A stretch of DNA of 40,815 nt from CAZJHD01 sp964545855 (GCA_964545855.1 CAZJHD010000038.1:1-40815), one strand, 5' to 3'; positions 1 through 13,398 are shown, numbered from the stretch's first letter. Numbers and translations: made by a program. The notes: generated by a model not told the origin, from the letters alone.

Positions 1-2851
1 CGATGTGGAACGTGCGCATCGTGAGCTGCGTGCCCGGCTCGCCGATCGACTGGGCGGCGATCATTCCGACCGCCAATCCGATCTCCACTCGGGAGCCGCG
101 CGACAGGTCCATGCCGTAGCAAGTGGCGCAGACCCCGAGTCGCGCTTCGCACGTCAACGGGCTCCGCACCATCACCTTGTCCCACTCGAGCCTCTCGATC
201 CGCTTCGCGATCTCCTCGGTGATGACTCCGCCTTCTTTGACGATCACGTCCTCCGTCATGGGATCGACGGCCGTGTGGAGGATCGTGCGCCCGCGGATCG
301 CCTGCGAGAGGGTGACCGCGATGCGCTCGCCTCGGTAGACGACCGCCTTCGGGATCCCGTTCGGAGTGCCGCAGTCGATCTCCGTCACGACGACGTTCTG
401 GGCGACATCGGCGAGCTTGCGCGTCATGTAGCCCGCGTCCGCGGTCTTCAGGGCCGTGTCGGCGAGACCCTTGCGCGCGCCGTGCGTCGAGGAGAAGTAC
501 TCGAGAACCTTCAGGCCCTCGCGGAAGTTACCGCGGATCGGCGTCTCGATGATCTTGCCGTTCGGCTTGGCCATCAGGCCGCGCATACCGGACAGCTGGC
601 GGATCTGATCGAGGGAGCCTCGAGCGCCCGACTGCGCCATGCAGAAGATCGGGTTGAGGTAGGGCTGGCCGTCGCGCGTGTCGCGCTTCAGCTCCTCCAT
701 CAGCTCGGTGCCCGTCTGCTCGCGCGCGGCCGTCCAGAGATCGATGATCTTGTTGTAGCGCTCGCCGTCCGTGATCAGACCCTTCGCGTACATGTTCCGG
801 ACCTTGGCGGACTGGTCCTCCGCCGACGCGATGATCTGGTTCTTCTTGCTCGGGATGCGCATGTCGTCCTTCGAGAAGGACAGACCGGCGCGCGTCGCCC
901 AGCGGAATCCGAGGTCCTTGAGCTCGTCGAGGAGGATGACCGTCGTGCGACGCCCGCAGAGGAGATGACAGTCGCTGATCAGGCCCTGGATCCCCTTCTT
1001 GTCGATCTCGTAGTTGTAGAAGGGCATCCCAGCCGGGAGCGCGTCGTTCAGGATCGTGCGCCCCACGGTGGTCGTGATGGGCTCGCCGTGCTTCTTCTCC
1101 GGATCGGCCGACGGCACGTTCCCGCGCTCGTCGACGACCACTTCGCGGCCCGCGCGATCGACGCGGACGATCGTCCCCGTCGTGAGCTTCACGCGGATGC
1201 GCGCGTGCGTCGAGACCTTGCCCTCGGCGAACGCGAGGAACAGCTCACCAAGCGAGGAGAAGAGCCGCCCCTCGCCGAGCTGCGGGCCGCGATCGCTCGA
1301 CAGGTAGAAGATGCCGAGAACGATGTCCTGCGACGGCGCGATGATCGGGTTCCCGCTGGCGGGCGAGAAGATGTTGTTCGTGGAGAGCATCAGGGTGCTC
1401 GCCTCGATCTGCGCCTCGTAGGAGAGCGGCAGGTGCACCGCCATCTGGTCGCCGTCGAAATCCGCGTTGAATCCGGTGCAGACGAGCGGATGGATCTTGA
1501 TCGCGTTGCCCTCGATCAGGACCGGCTCGAAGGCCTGGATGCCCATCCGGTGGAGCGTCGGCGCGCGGTTCAGCAGCACCGGGTGGTCCTTGATGACCTC
1601 TTCGAGGATGTCGTAGACCTCCTCGTCGCGCCGCTCGAGCATCTTCTTCGCCGACTTGATCGTGTCCGCGAGCGCGAGCTCGCGAAGACGCCGGATGATG
1701 AACGGCTGGAAGAGTTCCAGCGCGATCGCCTTGGGGAGACCGCACTGATGCAGCTTCAAGTCGGGACCGACGACGATCACGGAGCGCGCCGAGTAGTCGA
1801 CGCGCTTGCCGAGCAAGTTCTCGCGGAAGCGGCCCTGCTTCCCCTTGATCATGTCGGTGAGCGACTTGAGGGGCCGGTTGCTGGATCCCAGGACGGGCCG
1901 GCGGCAGCGCCCGTTGTCGAACAGAGCGTCGACCGACTGCTGCAGCATCCGCTTCTCGTTGCGGATGATCACCTCGGGCGCGTTCAGGTCGAGCAGCTTC
2001 TTCAACCGGTTGTTCCGGTTGATGAGGCGCCGGTAGAGATCGTTCAGATCGCTCGTCGCGAAGTTGCCGCTGTCGAGCAGCACCAGCGGGCGAAGATCCG
2101 GCGGAATGACGGGAATGACCTCGAGGATCATCCACTCCGGACGGTTGTTCGAGTCGCGCAGCATCTCGCAGACCTTGAGCCGCTTGATGATGTCCTTCAG
2201 CCGCTGCTTGCTCTTCGTGGTCGTGAGCTCCTTGCGGAGCCGACCCGAGAGTTCGTCCAGGTCGAGCTTCTTCAGGAGCTTCCGGATCGCCTCGGCGCCC
2301 ATGCCGGCCTCGAAGCGATTGCCGAACTCGGCTCGAGCACGCCGGAATTCCTCCTCCGTGAGCAGCTTGTACTCGCGGTCCTTCTGGCGCGGCTTGAGGG
2401 AGTCGATGCCCCCGTCGCTGATGACGACGTAGTCCTGAAAGTAGACGACGCGCTCCAGGTCGGCCGTCTTCATGTTCAGGAGGTTGCCGATGCGCGAAGG
2501 CGTCGACTTGAAGAACCAGATGTGCGCGACCGGCGCCGCGAGGTTGATGTGCCCCATGCGCTTCCGGCGCACACGGCTGTGCGTGATCATCACGCCGCAC
2601 TTGTCGCAGACGATCCCCTTGTGCTTGATGCCCTTGTACTTGCCACAGGTGCACTCCCAGTCCTTCTCCGGACCGAAGATGCGCTCGCAGAAGAGGCCGT
2701 CCTTCTCCGGACGATAGGTGCGGTAGTTGATCGTCTCCGGCTTCTTCACCTCGCCGTAGGACCAGGAGCGAATGTCCTCCGGGGATGCGAGCCGGATGGT
2801 GACGTACGCGTAGTCGTTGATCCGGTCGTAGTTGACGTTGACCTCTGCCAT
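1..2851 (-). CDS. rpoC: RNA polymerase subunit beta' (C-terminal part beyond window)
   Basis: Encodes the catalytic clamp subunit of RNA polymerase. The first 950 residues are visible; the gene runs off the left edge. The N-terminal zinc-binding cysteines are C67, C69, C82 and C85. The catalytic NADFDGDQ motif lies at 462-469, with the Mg-binding aspartates at 464, 466 and 468. Near the cut end, the second zinc site is visible as DCGT followed by CEARLGVCATC. The ATG at 2851 begins MAEVNVNYDR and is preceded by a weak GAGG about 12 nt upstream. It follows rpoB by 136 nt, an unusually long gap for this pair. The visible part looks intact. Confidence 0.98.
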   Translation of the reverse strand, partial: MAEVNVNYDRINDYAYVTIRLASPEDIRSWSYGEVKKPETINYRTYRPEKDGLFCERIFGPEKDWECTCGKYKGIKHKGIVCDKCGVMITHSRVRRKRMGHINLAAPVAHIWFFKSTPSRIGNLLNMKTADLERVVYFQDYVVISDGGIDSLKPRQKDREYKLLTEEEFRRARAEFGNRFEAGMGAEAIRKLLKKLDLDELSGRLRKELTTTKSKQRLKDIIKRLKVCEMLRDSNNRPEWMILEVIPVIPPDLRPLVLLDSGNFATSDLNDLYRRLINRNNRLKKLLDLNAPEVIIRNEKRMLQQSVDALFDNGRCRRPVLGSSNRPLKSLTDMIKGKQGRFRENLLGKRVDYSARSVIVVGPDLKLHQCGLPKAIALELFQPFIIRRLRELALADTIKSAKKMLERRDEEVYDILEEVIKDHPVLLNRAPTLHRMGIQAFEPVLIEGNAIKIHPLVCTGFNADFDGDQMAVHLPLSYEAQIEASTLMLSTNNIFSPASGNPIIAPSQDIVLGIFYLSSDRGPQLGEGRLFSSLGELFLAFAEGKVSTHARIRVKLTTGTIVRVDRAGREVVVDERGNVPSADPEKKHGEPITTTVGRTILNDALPAGMPFYNYEIDKKGIQGLISDCHLLCGRRTTVILLDELKDLGFRWATRAGLSFSKDDMRIPSKKNQIIASAEDQSAKVRNMYAKGLITDGERYNKIIDLWTAAREQTGTELMEELKRDTRDGQPYLNPIFCMAQSGARGSLDQIRQLSGMRGLMAKPNGKIIETPIRGNFREGLKVLEYFSSTHGARKGLADTALKTADAGYMTRKLADVAQNVVVTEIDCGTPNGIPKAVVYRGERIAVTLSQAIRGRTILHTAVDPMTEDVIVKEGGVITEEIAKRIERLEWDKVMVRSPLTCEARLGVCATCYGMDLSRGSRVEIGLAVGMIAAQSIGEPGTQLTMRTFHI

Positions 2852-2987
2852 GGTCGCGTGAGCCTCGAGCGATCGAACCGCGTCGGAGAAATGAGTTCGC
2901 GATGAGTTTGAAAGGGAGTTCGAGCGGCCGGCTCGCCGTTCCTCCGCCGATCGTGGAGATCGGCGTGGAGCCCGGCGCCGGCGACCG

Positions 2988-6773
<3,786 letters not shown>

Positions 6774-7496
6774 CGGGAAGGCCAGACCCCAGGGAGGATC
6801 ACTCGAGAGCAAGAGGCTCGAACCTCGGTCGTCGATCGATCGATCACGAGGCGAGCAAGCGTGGAGCGCGTGAGAACCGTGTCAGCCGCGAACACGGGGC
6901 CCGTCGCGAACGATGGGCTTGCCGTAAGCCCCCAGACATCGGGCATACGACCGGCGTGCGGATCGCTGTCGACCCGTTCACCGGCGAACCGTCTCGCGGA
7001 GCGTCGCCGGCAACGGGCAGCGATGGCGATCGGAACGGAGGCTCGGCTGACGGCCTCCATTCCAGGGATTCCGAGGTCGTGGGAGGAAATGGAGTCGATC
7101 GCGGCCGCTGCGGCTCGGAAAAGGGCGAGCCGGGTTCTACAACCGCGGCCCGAGGTTTGCAACGGCGAACTTCGGACCCTCTCGAGACCCAAGGTCGAGA
7201 CCCTCAGGATCGAGACTCCCAGGTTCTAGGCGCCCGGGTCCCAGATCCCCCGAGTCCCAGATCCCCCGAGTCCCAGATCCCCTGAGTCCCAGATCCCCTG
7301 AGTCATTGACCCAGAGTCGGAACCCAGGCGACCCACGAATTCCGCGGTTCGAAGGGGTGGGGTGGGACCGAAGAGCGGACGGTGCGCCGAGCGGGCGGAG
7401 CTGCGCGCCCCCGGACTACGGCCGAGGACGCGCGAGGCGCCGAACCCGTCGATCCGCGACTCGGATCCGCGATTCGATCCGACCGTTCGCCGCGGA
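6774..7496. other. Long rplL-rpoB spacer without a recognisable gene
   Basis: This 723-nt stretch holds no frame with recognisable protein character. A 140-codon minus-strand frame overlapping the rpoB start has no motif I know. Visible elements are a GATC triplet repeat near 6836, a 6-bp hairpin (GGGCTT/AAGCCC, 6915-6931) without a U-tract, and tandem repeats at 7182-7302. In E. coli the rplL-rpoB gap holds a partial terminator and an RNase III site that lower rpoBC output relative to ribosomal proteins. A similar role is plausible here by position only. Confidence 0.6.
7239..7302. repeat. Four tandem copies of a 16-bp unit between rplL and rpoB
   Basis: The plus-strand unit is TCCCAGATCCCCCGAG at 7239-7254 and 7255-7270. 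It continues with a one-base variant (TCCCAGATCCCCTGAG) at 7271-7286 and 7287-7302. Just before it, at 7182-7224, lie three degenerate units of 13-15 nt beginning TCGAGAC. The array is about 195 nt downstream of rplL and 465 nt upstream of rpoB in the direction of transcription. It has no spacers, so it is not CRISPR-like. Confidence 0.95.
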
Positions 7497-7883
7497 CTAC
7501 TTGATCGAGACGGTCGCGCCGGCCTTCGTCAGCTGCTCCTTGAGCTTCGCTGCTTCGTCCTTGGACACGCCAGTCTTCACCGGCTTCGGCGCGCCATCGA
7601 CCAGGTCCTTGGCCTCCTTCAGGCCGAGGCTCGTGATCGCGCGCACTTCCTTGATCACGTTGATCTTGTTGGCGCCGGAACTCTCGAGGATGACGTCGAA
7701 GGCCGTCTGCTCCTCGGCGGCCGCTGCCCCGCCACCACCGGCCGCGCCCATCGCAGCAACGGCGACGGGAGCCGCGGCCGTGACGCCGAACTTCTCCTCG
7801 AACGCCTCCTTGAACTCCTTGAGTTCGAGGAGCGTCATCTTTTCGAACTTTCCAATCAGGTCTTCGACGATTGCGGCAGCCAT
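7497..7883 (-). CDS. rplL: 50S ribosomal protein L7/L12
   Basis: Encodes the stalk protein L7/L12, 128 residues, which recruits translational GTPases to the ribosome. The N-terminal dimerisation helix (MAAAIVEDLIGKFEKMT) is followed by an Ala/Gly-rich hinge around residues 38-58. The conserved C-terminal domain carries VIKEVRAITSLGLKEAKDLV and ends GATVSIK. The start at 7883 is decided by a perfect GGAGG five bases upstream. An in-frame TTG four codons earlier overlaps that site and is rejected. The gene follows rplJ by 183 nt, as expected for the L10-L12 pair but more widely spaced than usual. Confidence 0.98.
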   Translation of the reverse strand: MAAAIVEDLIGKFEKMTLLELKEFKEAFEEKFGVTAAAPVAVAAMGAAGGGGAAAAEEQTAFDVILESSGANKINVIKEVRAITSLGLKEAKDLVDGAPKPVKTGVSKDEAAKLKEQLTKAGATVSIK

Positions 7884-8066
7884 GGATGCCTCCAACGGGG
7901 AGCTTCGCTCGATTCTAGAGAGGGCGGGTGAACTGGGTTCGGGGCACTTCGGGGCGTCGCCGCCCGTCGGGGACCCGGTGGATGGATTTCGTCGTGGGCG
8001 ATGCGTGGATTCGAGGTGGCTCGATCCGGATCTCGCATCCGATCGGCGATCCTCGGACGAGTCGGG

Positions 8067-8612
8067 TCAAGCGGCGCTCGACCCCTCCTTCTCTCGCTTC
8101 TCGAGGAGCGCGGCGGCGAGTCGCGCCGGCGCCACGAGCATCTCCTGTGCGAGGCGCGCAACGTTCGTCGCGGGAGCCGTCACCGCACCGAGGATCATTC
8201 CAAGCAGCTCCTTCTTGCCGGGGAGCGTGGCAAGGGCCTTCGCCCCCGCCGCATCGAGGACCGCGCCCTGCAGGAAGCCGCCCTGGACCTCGATCCCGGA
8301 GAACGCCTTCTCGCGCTGGGCCCGTTCGATCACCTTCGACGCGGCGATCGCCCGCTCGACGTCTCCGTAGACGATCGCGGTCGGCCCCTTCAGGTATGCG
8401 AGTGCCTCCTCGCTGATGCGCGACGCGAGCGCGCGGCGTGCAATGCGGTTCTTCACGACCGACATCGTGGCGCCCTCTTTCCTCAGCTGCTTCCGCAGCT
8501 CGTAGTCCTGGGCCGTATCGTGCTTCTCGAATTTCAGGAAGAGCGCCGCCTCGAGCGACGAGAACTGCTTCTCGTACTCGACCAGCATCTTCCGATTCAT
8601 GAGATTGGGCAT
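8067..8612 (-). CDS. rplJ: 50S ribosomal protein L10
   Basis: Encodes L10, the base of the ribosomal stalk that anchors L12 dimers; 181 residues. The typical L10 core is present: a KNRIARRAL segment, LKGPTAIVYGD, the GGFLQGAVLDAAG region, and a C-terminal helical L12-binding tail rich in Ala, Leu and Glu. The ATG at 8612 (MPNLMNRK) is used; a second ATG four codons later would also fit, and neither has a clear Shine-Dalgarno. The 179-nt leader is where an autoregulatory L10 leader would be expected. I could not fold a convincing one by eye. Confidence 0.97.
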   Translation of the reverse strand: MPNLMNRKMLVEYEKQFSSLEAALFLKFEKHDTAQDYELRKQLRKEGATMSVVKNRIARRALASRISEEALAYLKGPTAIVYGDVERAIAASKVIERAQREKAFSGIEVQGGFLQGAVLDAAGAKALATLPGKKELLGMILGAVTAPATNVARLAQEMLVAPARLAAALLEKREKEGSSAA

Positions 8613-8762
8613 GGCGGGGAGGCGGCGCGAGGAATCCGCGAGGAAACGGAGTGCGGTGTTGTGCGGTGGCTCGGACGCGGTCGTGTTGCGAACTTGCGTC
8701 GGAGGTGATCGTGACGAGGAGCGAGGTCGGCTTCGGAAGTCGCGCGAGTGCGGAGCGCCTTC

Positions 8763-8795
8763 GGGTCAGACCTGCGGGTCAGACCTGCGGGTCAG
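8763..8795. repeat. 13-bp tandem repeat including the rplA stop codon
   Basis: The plus-strand unit GGGTCAGACCTGC occurs at 8763-8775 and 8776-8788, followed by a partial copy at 8789-8795. The partial copy contains the TGA stop of rplA (8792-8794). On the coding strand the rplA stop is therefore followed by two further TGACCCG copies at 13-nt intervals, which fall in the other two frames. Confidence 0.93.
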
Positions 8796-9475
8796 CGGAG
8801 ATCGAGGAGGATCCCCGGGCTCATGGTCGAAGAGAGGACGACCTTCTTGATGAAGATGCCCTTGGCCGAGGACGGTCGCATGTGACGGATGTGATCGACG
8901 AAGGACTCGACGTTCGCCGCGAGATCCTCGGGAGCGAACGATCGCTTGCCGACGGGCGCCTGCACCGAACCCCCGGCGTCCGTGCGGAACTCGACCTTGC
9001 CGGCCTTGAACTCCTTGACGGCCTGCGCGACATCGGCCGTCACGGTTCCGGACTTCGGCGAGGGCATCTTCCCTTGGGGGCCGAGGACTTTACCGAGCTT
9101 GCCCACGTGCTTCATCATGTCGGGGGCGGCGATCACGACGTCGAAGTCGGTCCATCCGTCCGTGATGCGCTTCGCGAGATCCTCCGCGCCGACGACGTCG
9201 GCACCGGCGGTCTTGGCATCCTCGGCGCGCGCGCCTTCGGCGAAGACCGCGATCCGGACCTTCTTGCCCAGCCCCTTCGGCAGCGAGACCGCGCCACGGA
9301 CCAGCTGATCCGACTTCTTCGGATCGATCCCGAGATGGATCGAGACTTCGACGGTCTCGTCGAACTTGGCAGGCGGAAGGGTCTTCAGGAGCCCGACGGC
9401 CTCCGCGACGCTGTGGACCTTCTTTCGGTCCACGCGATCGGCTGCCTTTCGGAATCGCTTGCTGGCGACGACCAT
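8792..9475 (-). CDS. rplA: 50S ribosomal protein L1
   Basis: Encodes L1, 227 residues, which forms the mobile stalk at the ribosomal E site and in many bacteria represses its own operon by binding the rplK-rplA mRNA. The L1 signature lies around GKLGKVLGPQGKMPSPKSGTV. Other typical segments are EVSIHLGIDPKKSDQ and the C-terminal SSAKGIFIKKV and SSTMSPG. The C-terminus adds a few residues (ILLDLR) beyond the usual end. The start is the ATG at 9475; the leader is pyrimidine-rich on the coding strand and carries a 14-bp duplication. It follows rplK by 81 nt. Confidence 0.98.
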   Translation of the reverse strand: MVVASKRFRKAADRVDRKKVHSVAEAVGLLKTLPPAKFDETVEVSIHLGIDPKKSDQLVRGAVSLPKGLGKKVRIAVFAEGARAEDAKTAGADVVGAEDLAKRITDGWTDFDVVIAAPDMMKHVGKLGKVLGPQGKMPSPKSGTVTADVAQAVKEFKAGKVEFRTDAGGSVQAPVGKRSFAPEDLAANVESFVDHIRHMRPSSAKGIFIKKVVLSSTMSPGILLDLR

Positions 9476-9494
9476 GGGAAACGGGTGGGGCGGC

Positions 9495-9522
9495 TCGAAG
9501 AGAGAGTTTCGAAGAGAGAGAC
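9495..9522. repeat. 14-bp duplication in the rplA leader
   Basis: TCGAAGAGAGAGTT at 9495-9508 is followed directly by TCGAAGAGAGAGAC at 9509-9522. A degenerate third copy follows (GTTCGTGAAGAGACG). On the transcribed strand this makes a C/U-rich leader 20-60 nt upstream of the rplA ATG. Confidence 0.85.
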
Positions 9523-9556
9523 GTTCGTGAAGAGACGATCCGGAGAGGTGCGCCGA

Positions 9557-9982
9557 TCAGGACTCGACGGCGATGCCGCAGGAGCGGGCCGTGCCCTCCA
9601 CCATGCGCACGGCGGCCGCGAGGGAGGCCGCGTTCAGATCCGCCATCTTCTGCTTGGCGATCTCCTCGCATTGCGCGCGCGTGACCTTCCCGGCGACTTC
9701 CTTGCCCGGCGTGTGAGCCGCCGTCGCGAGGTTCGCCGCCTTCTTCAGCAGGACGGACGCCGGCGGCGACTTCGTGATGAACGTGAACGTTCGGTCGACG
9801 AAGACCGAGATCTCCACCGGGATGGTGATCCCCGCCGCCGACTTCGTGCGGTCGTTGAACTGCCGGACGAACTCGCCGATGTTCACGCCGTGCGCACCGA
9901 GTGCAGGTCCGACTGGCGGCGCTGGTGTGGCCTGGCCGCCAGGGCACTGCAACTTGATCTTGGCTTTCAGTTCTTTCGCCAT
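9557..9982 (-). CDS. rplK: 50S ribosomal protein L11
   Basis: Encodes L11, 141 residues, which binds the GTPase-associated region of 23S rRNA. The N-terminal domain carries the proline-rich PAPPVGPALGAHGVNI segment that contacts factors and thiostrepton. The C-terminal rRNA-binding domain includes PPASVLLKKAA and ends MVEGTARSCGI. The ATG at 9982 (MAKELKAKIKLQ) gives standard family length. The frame stays open far upstream, but that part reads as Arg/Gly-rich noise from the opposite strand. nusG lies 251 nt upstream. Confidence 0.98.
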   Translation of the reverse strand: MAKELKAKIKLQCPGGQATPAPPVGPALGAHGVNIGEFVRQFNDRTKSAAGITIPVEISVFVDRTFTFITKSPPASVLLKKAANLATAAHTPGKEVAGKVTRAQCEEIAKQKMADLNAASLAAAVRMVEGTARSCGIAVES

Positions 9983-10126
9983 GACGGGCGCGCTGAGTCG
10001 TGGGCTGTGCGGCGGTGGGCCGCGGGGTGGGGATTCGGACGAGGCTTCTAGGAAAAAGGGCGAGGATGGTACCGGCTGGTTCGAACGCTGGGGAGCCCCC
10101 GCTCGCGAATTCCATCGGATCCGTCG

Positions 10127-10152
10127 CCCGAACCGTCGGCCCGAACCGTCGG
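10127..10152. repeat. 13-bp tandem duplication in the nusG-rplK spacer
   Basis: CCCGAACCGTCGG occurs at 10127-10139 and again at 10140-10152. It lies about 80 nt downstream of the nusG stop codon in the direction of transcription. Confidence 0.9.
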
Positions 10153-10233
10153 CCCCAGGAGTCGGAGTCGACGGCGCCTCCGGGCCGGACGCCGAGGCCC
10201 CTGGACGACGGAAGCGCCGGCCGGAGGCGAGAG

Positions 10234-10785
10234 CTACACGGGCTCGACCTTCCAGTACTCGATCTCGACCGGGTTCGATCGGCCGAAGATGGTGACCAGG
10301 ACGCGCACGCGCCCGCGCTCCGCGTCGACTTCCTCGACGACCCCTTCGAAGCCCTCGAAGGGACCCTCCTGAATCTTCACGTGGTCGTTCTTCGCGAAGC
10401 CGATCGCGAGGGTCGGACTCGCCTCGGAACTCTCCATCTGGCCGAGGATCTTGCGGACCTCCTCGTCGGACATGGGAGTCGGGTGGCTGTGGGTCCCGAG
10501 GACGTCGCCGAAGCCTGGTGTCTCGCGCACGAGGGACCAGACCTCCATCGAACCGACTTCGTCCTTCTCGTCGAGGTTGGCCTCGACCATCACGTACCCG
10601 GGGAGGATCTTCTTCTGCGCGACGCGCTTCTTGCCGCTCTTGATCTCGCTCACCTTCTCGGTCGGCACGAGGACGCGCGGGATCTTGGGCTCCATCCCCG
10701 CCGCCTTGATGCGCTTCTGCAGGCTCTCGAGGACGCGGTCCTCCTTGCCCGATTGCACACGCACGACATACCAATGGAGGGTCAT
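10234..10785 (-). CDS. nusG: Transcription termination/antitermination factor NusG
   Basis: Encodes NusG, 183 residues, which binds the RNA polymerase clamp and links transcription to Rho or to the ribosome. The N-terminal NGN domain is seen in HWYVVRVQSGKE and KKILPGYVMVE. The C-terminal KOW domain is seen in FAKNDHVKIQEGPFEGFEG. The length is normal. The start is the ATG at 10785 (MTLHWYV); the 47 open codons upstream have no family resemblance, and no clear Shine-Dalgarno is present. It follows secE, the usual partner, after 240 nt. Confidence 0.98.
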   Translation of the reverse strand: MTLHWYVVRVQSGKEDRVLESLQKRIKAAGMEPKIPRVLVPTEKVSEIKSGKKRVAQKKILPGYVMVEANLDEKDEVGSMEVWSLVRETPGFGDVLGTHSHPTPMSDEEVRKILGQMESSEASPTLAIGFAKNDHVKIQEGPFEGFEGVVEEVDAERGRVRVLVTIFGRSNPVEIEYWKVEPV

Positions 10786-11007
10786 GGGAGGTCTCGAAGG
10801 AGGAGGAGGGCGACGGAGTCGATCGGATCGTCGAAAGCGGGGGGATGAGGAGATGGAGGGACGCTTCGGCGCTGGAGTGCCACCGAGGACGCGAGTGCGT
10901 CCGTCGCTAGGAACTCGACTCCGCAACGTCGAGGGTTCGTCCCGACCGGCCGGAAGATCGGAACCGCCACGTCACCCGCTTCTCGCCACGATCGTGGCCC
11001 GAATCGC

Positions 11008-11043
11008 TCAGTGCGTGAAGAGGGGTCAGTGCGTGAAGAGGAG
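11008..11043. repeat. 18-bp tandem duplication of the secE 3' end including the stop
   Basis: The plus strand carries two 18-bp units at 11008-11025 and 11026-11043 that differ at one position, each starting TCAGTGCGTGAAGAG. On the coding strand the upstream copy encodes the last codons of secE (LLFTH, stop). The copy immediately downstream, in the same frame, reads PLFTH, stop. The gene therefore ends with a duplicated in-frame tail and stop codon. Confidence 0.93.
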
Positions 11044-11514
11044 GAAGGTGATCGCCCGGCCGAGCACGAAGTCGAAGACTCCCAGGAGGATGAACACGAC
11101 CAGAACGGTGATGAGGACGACGATCGAGGCGCTCGTCGTGTCTCGAATCGTCGGCCAGGTCACCTTGCGAAGCTCCGCCTCCGTATCGATCAGCAGATCC
11201 GCGACGTTCGGCTTGTTCAGGAACATCTGGAATCCTGCCGCTCCGGCGAGGAAGACCAGGATTCCCACGAGCGCCGCCATCGGAAACGGCACCTCCAGCA
11301 GCGGAATCTCCTCGATCAGATTGTGGCGAAGGAATGCCGCCCACTCGAATCGGAGATCGCGGAGCTGCTCGTAGAAGCGGAAGCATCCGTAGAGCCACAA
11401 CAGCGTGAGCGACCAGAATGCGCTGAGACGCACGTAGCGCCCCTGTTCCGCCTTGTAGGTACGAAGGCGTTCCAGGAGGTTGCTGCTGGGCACGGCTCGA
11501 GTCTCGGTGGACAA
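11026..11514 (-). CDS. secE: Preprotein translocase subunit SecE (long, three-helix form)
   Basis: Encodes SecE, 162 residues, an essential clamp of the SecYEG channel in the inner membrane. The conserved amphipathic helix and final membrane helix are clear: EAELRKVTWPTIRDT followed by SIVVLITVLVVFILLGVF. Two further hydrophobic segments precede it, near residues 30-48 and 78-98, so this is the three-helix type rather than the roughly 60-residue single-helix type. The frame begins with a TTG at 11514. A GTG seven codons later (VPSSNLLERL) is an alternative, and neither has a good ribosome-binding site, so the exact start is uncertain. It sits between rpmG and nusG. Confidence 0.93.
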   Translation of the reverse strand: MSTETRAVPSSNLLERLRTYKAEQGRYVRLSAFWSLTLLWLYGCFRFYEQLRDLRFEWAAFLRHNLIEEIPLLEVPFPMAALVGILVFLAGAAGFQMFLNKPNVADLLIDTEAELRKVTWPTIRDTTSASIVVLITVLVVFILLGVFDFVLGRAITFLLFTH

Positions 11515-11608
11515 GCTTCGGACGATCGGAGAGGTCGTCGGGTTCGTGAGGTGTGCGATCGATGGCGGACGATCGAGGAGTCTCGGAGGCCGTTCGGGCG
11601 TCCGCGCG

Positions 11609-11767
11609 CTAGAGCTTCTTCTCCTTGTGGATCTGGTGCGATCCGCAGGACCTGCAGAACTTCCGGAGCTCCAGCTTGTAGCCCGCCTTCTGCCGCTTGA
11701 ACGTCGTGTAGTTCCGGTTGCTGCAGATCGAGCACTCCAGAAAGACGTATCGCTCTTTGTTCTTCAT
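11609..11767 (-). CDS. rpmG: 50S ribosomal protein L33 (zinc-ribbon type)
   Basis: A small gene of 52 residues. The protein starts MKNKERYVFLEC and has two CxxC pairs (C12/C15 and C38/C41), the zinc-ribbon form of L33. The core CSNRNYTTFKR and the C-terminal HKEKKL are typical. The ATG at 11767 has a GAGGA about 11 nt upstream. Its place between tuf and secE is the common bacterial arrangement, which supports the call despite the short length. Confidence 0.95.
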   Translation of the reverse strand: MKNKERYVFLECSICSNRNYTTFKRQKAGYKLELRKFCRSCGSHQIHKEKKL

Positions 11768-11809
11768 GGCCGACGATTCCTCATGACCGCGGGACCGGGC
11801 CGCCGCCGT

Positions 11810-11831
11810 CCCGGCGGTCGAGACCGCCGGG
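11810..11831. other. Perfect 10-bp-arm palindrome between tuf and rpmG
   Basis: CCCGGCGGTC and GACCGCCGGG flank a 2-nt centre, 28 nt past the tuf stop codon in the direction of transcription. Such a hairpin could end or attenuate transcription or mark an RNA-processing site. No run of T follows, so a standard intrinsic terminator is not supported. Confidence 0.5.
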
Positions 11832-11858
11832 TAGCGACGCTTCCGATCCTCGGGAACT

Positions 11859-13061
<1,203 letters not shown>

Positions 13062-13322
13062 CTTGCTCTAGGTCCTCTCGTGACGTTTCCGCCCCGCCAC
13101 GGCGCTCTGCCGAGACACAGGCGTGGAAGCCTTTGGCTCGGGGAGATCCGGGGGCGTGCGGGTAGCGAGGTTCGAGGTGGGAACTCCGAAGGTCAGGGGA
13201 ACGAAGTCTTGGAGAAGATCGAGTCGTGGAGTCTGGAGAAGCTGTTGTCCGTAGTCGTCGGTCGACCGGTTGGATCGAGTCGTGGTCTCCGTCGCATTCG
13301 ACGCATCCGAGCCGCGTGCATC

Positions 13323-13398
13323 TGGAGCTGCAGACGGGAATCGAACCCGTGACCTCCTCCTTACCAAGGAGGTGCTCTACCAGCTGAGCTACTGCAGC
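13323..13398 (-). tRNA. tRNA-Thr (anticodon GGU)
   Basis: A full cloverleaf can be read on the minus strand. The acceptor GCTGCAG pairs with CTGCAGC. The D-arm is GCTC/GAGC, the anticodon stem CCTCC/GGAGG holds loop TTGGTAA with anticodon GGT, and the T-arm is ACGGG-TTCGATT-CCCGT. The 3' CCA is encoded. It lies immediately before tuf, as thrT does before tufB in E. coli. Confidence 0.97.

Noticed and set aside
11810..11831. Intrinsic terminator after tuf
   Set aside because: The stem is strong but no T-run follows on the transcribed strand, and rpmG follows closely on the same strand. Kept only as a palindrome.
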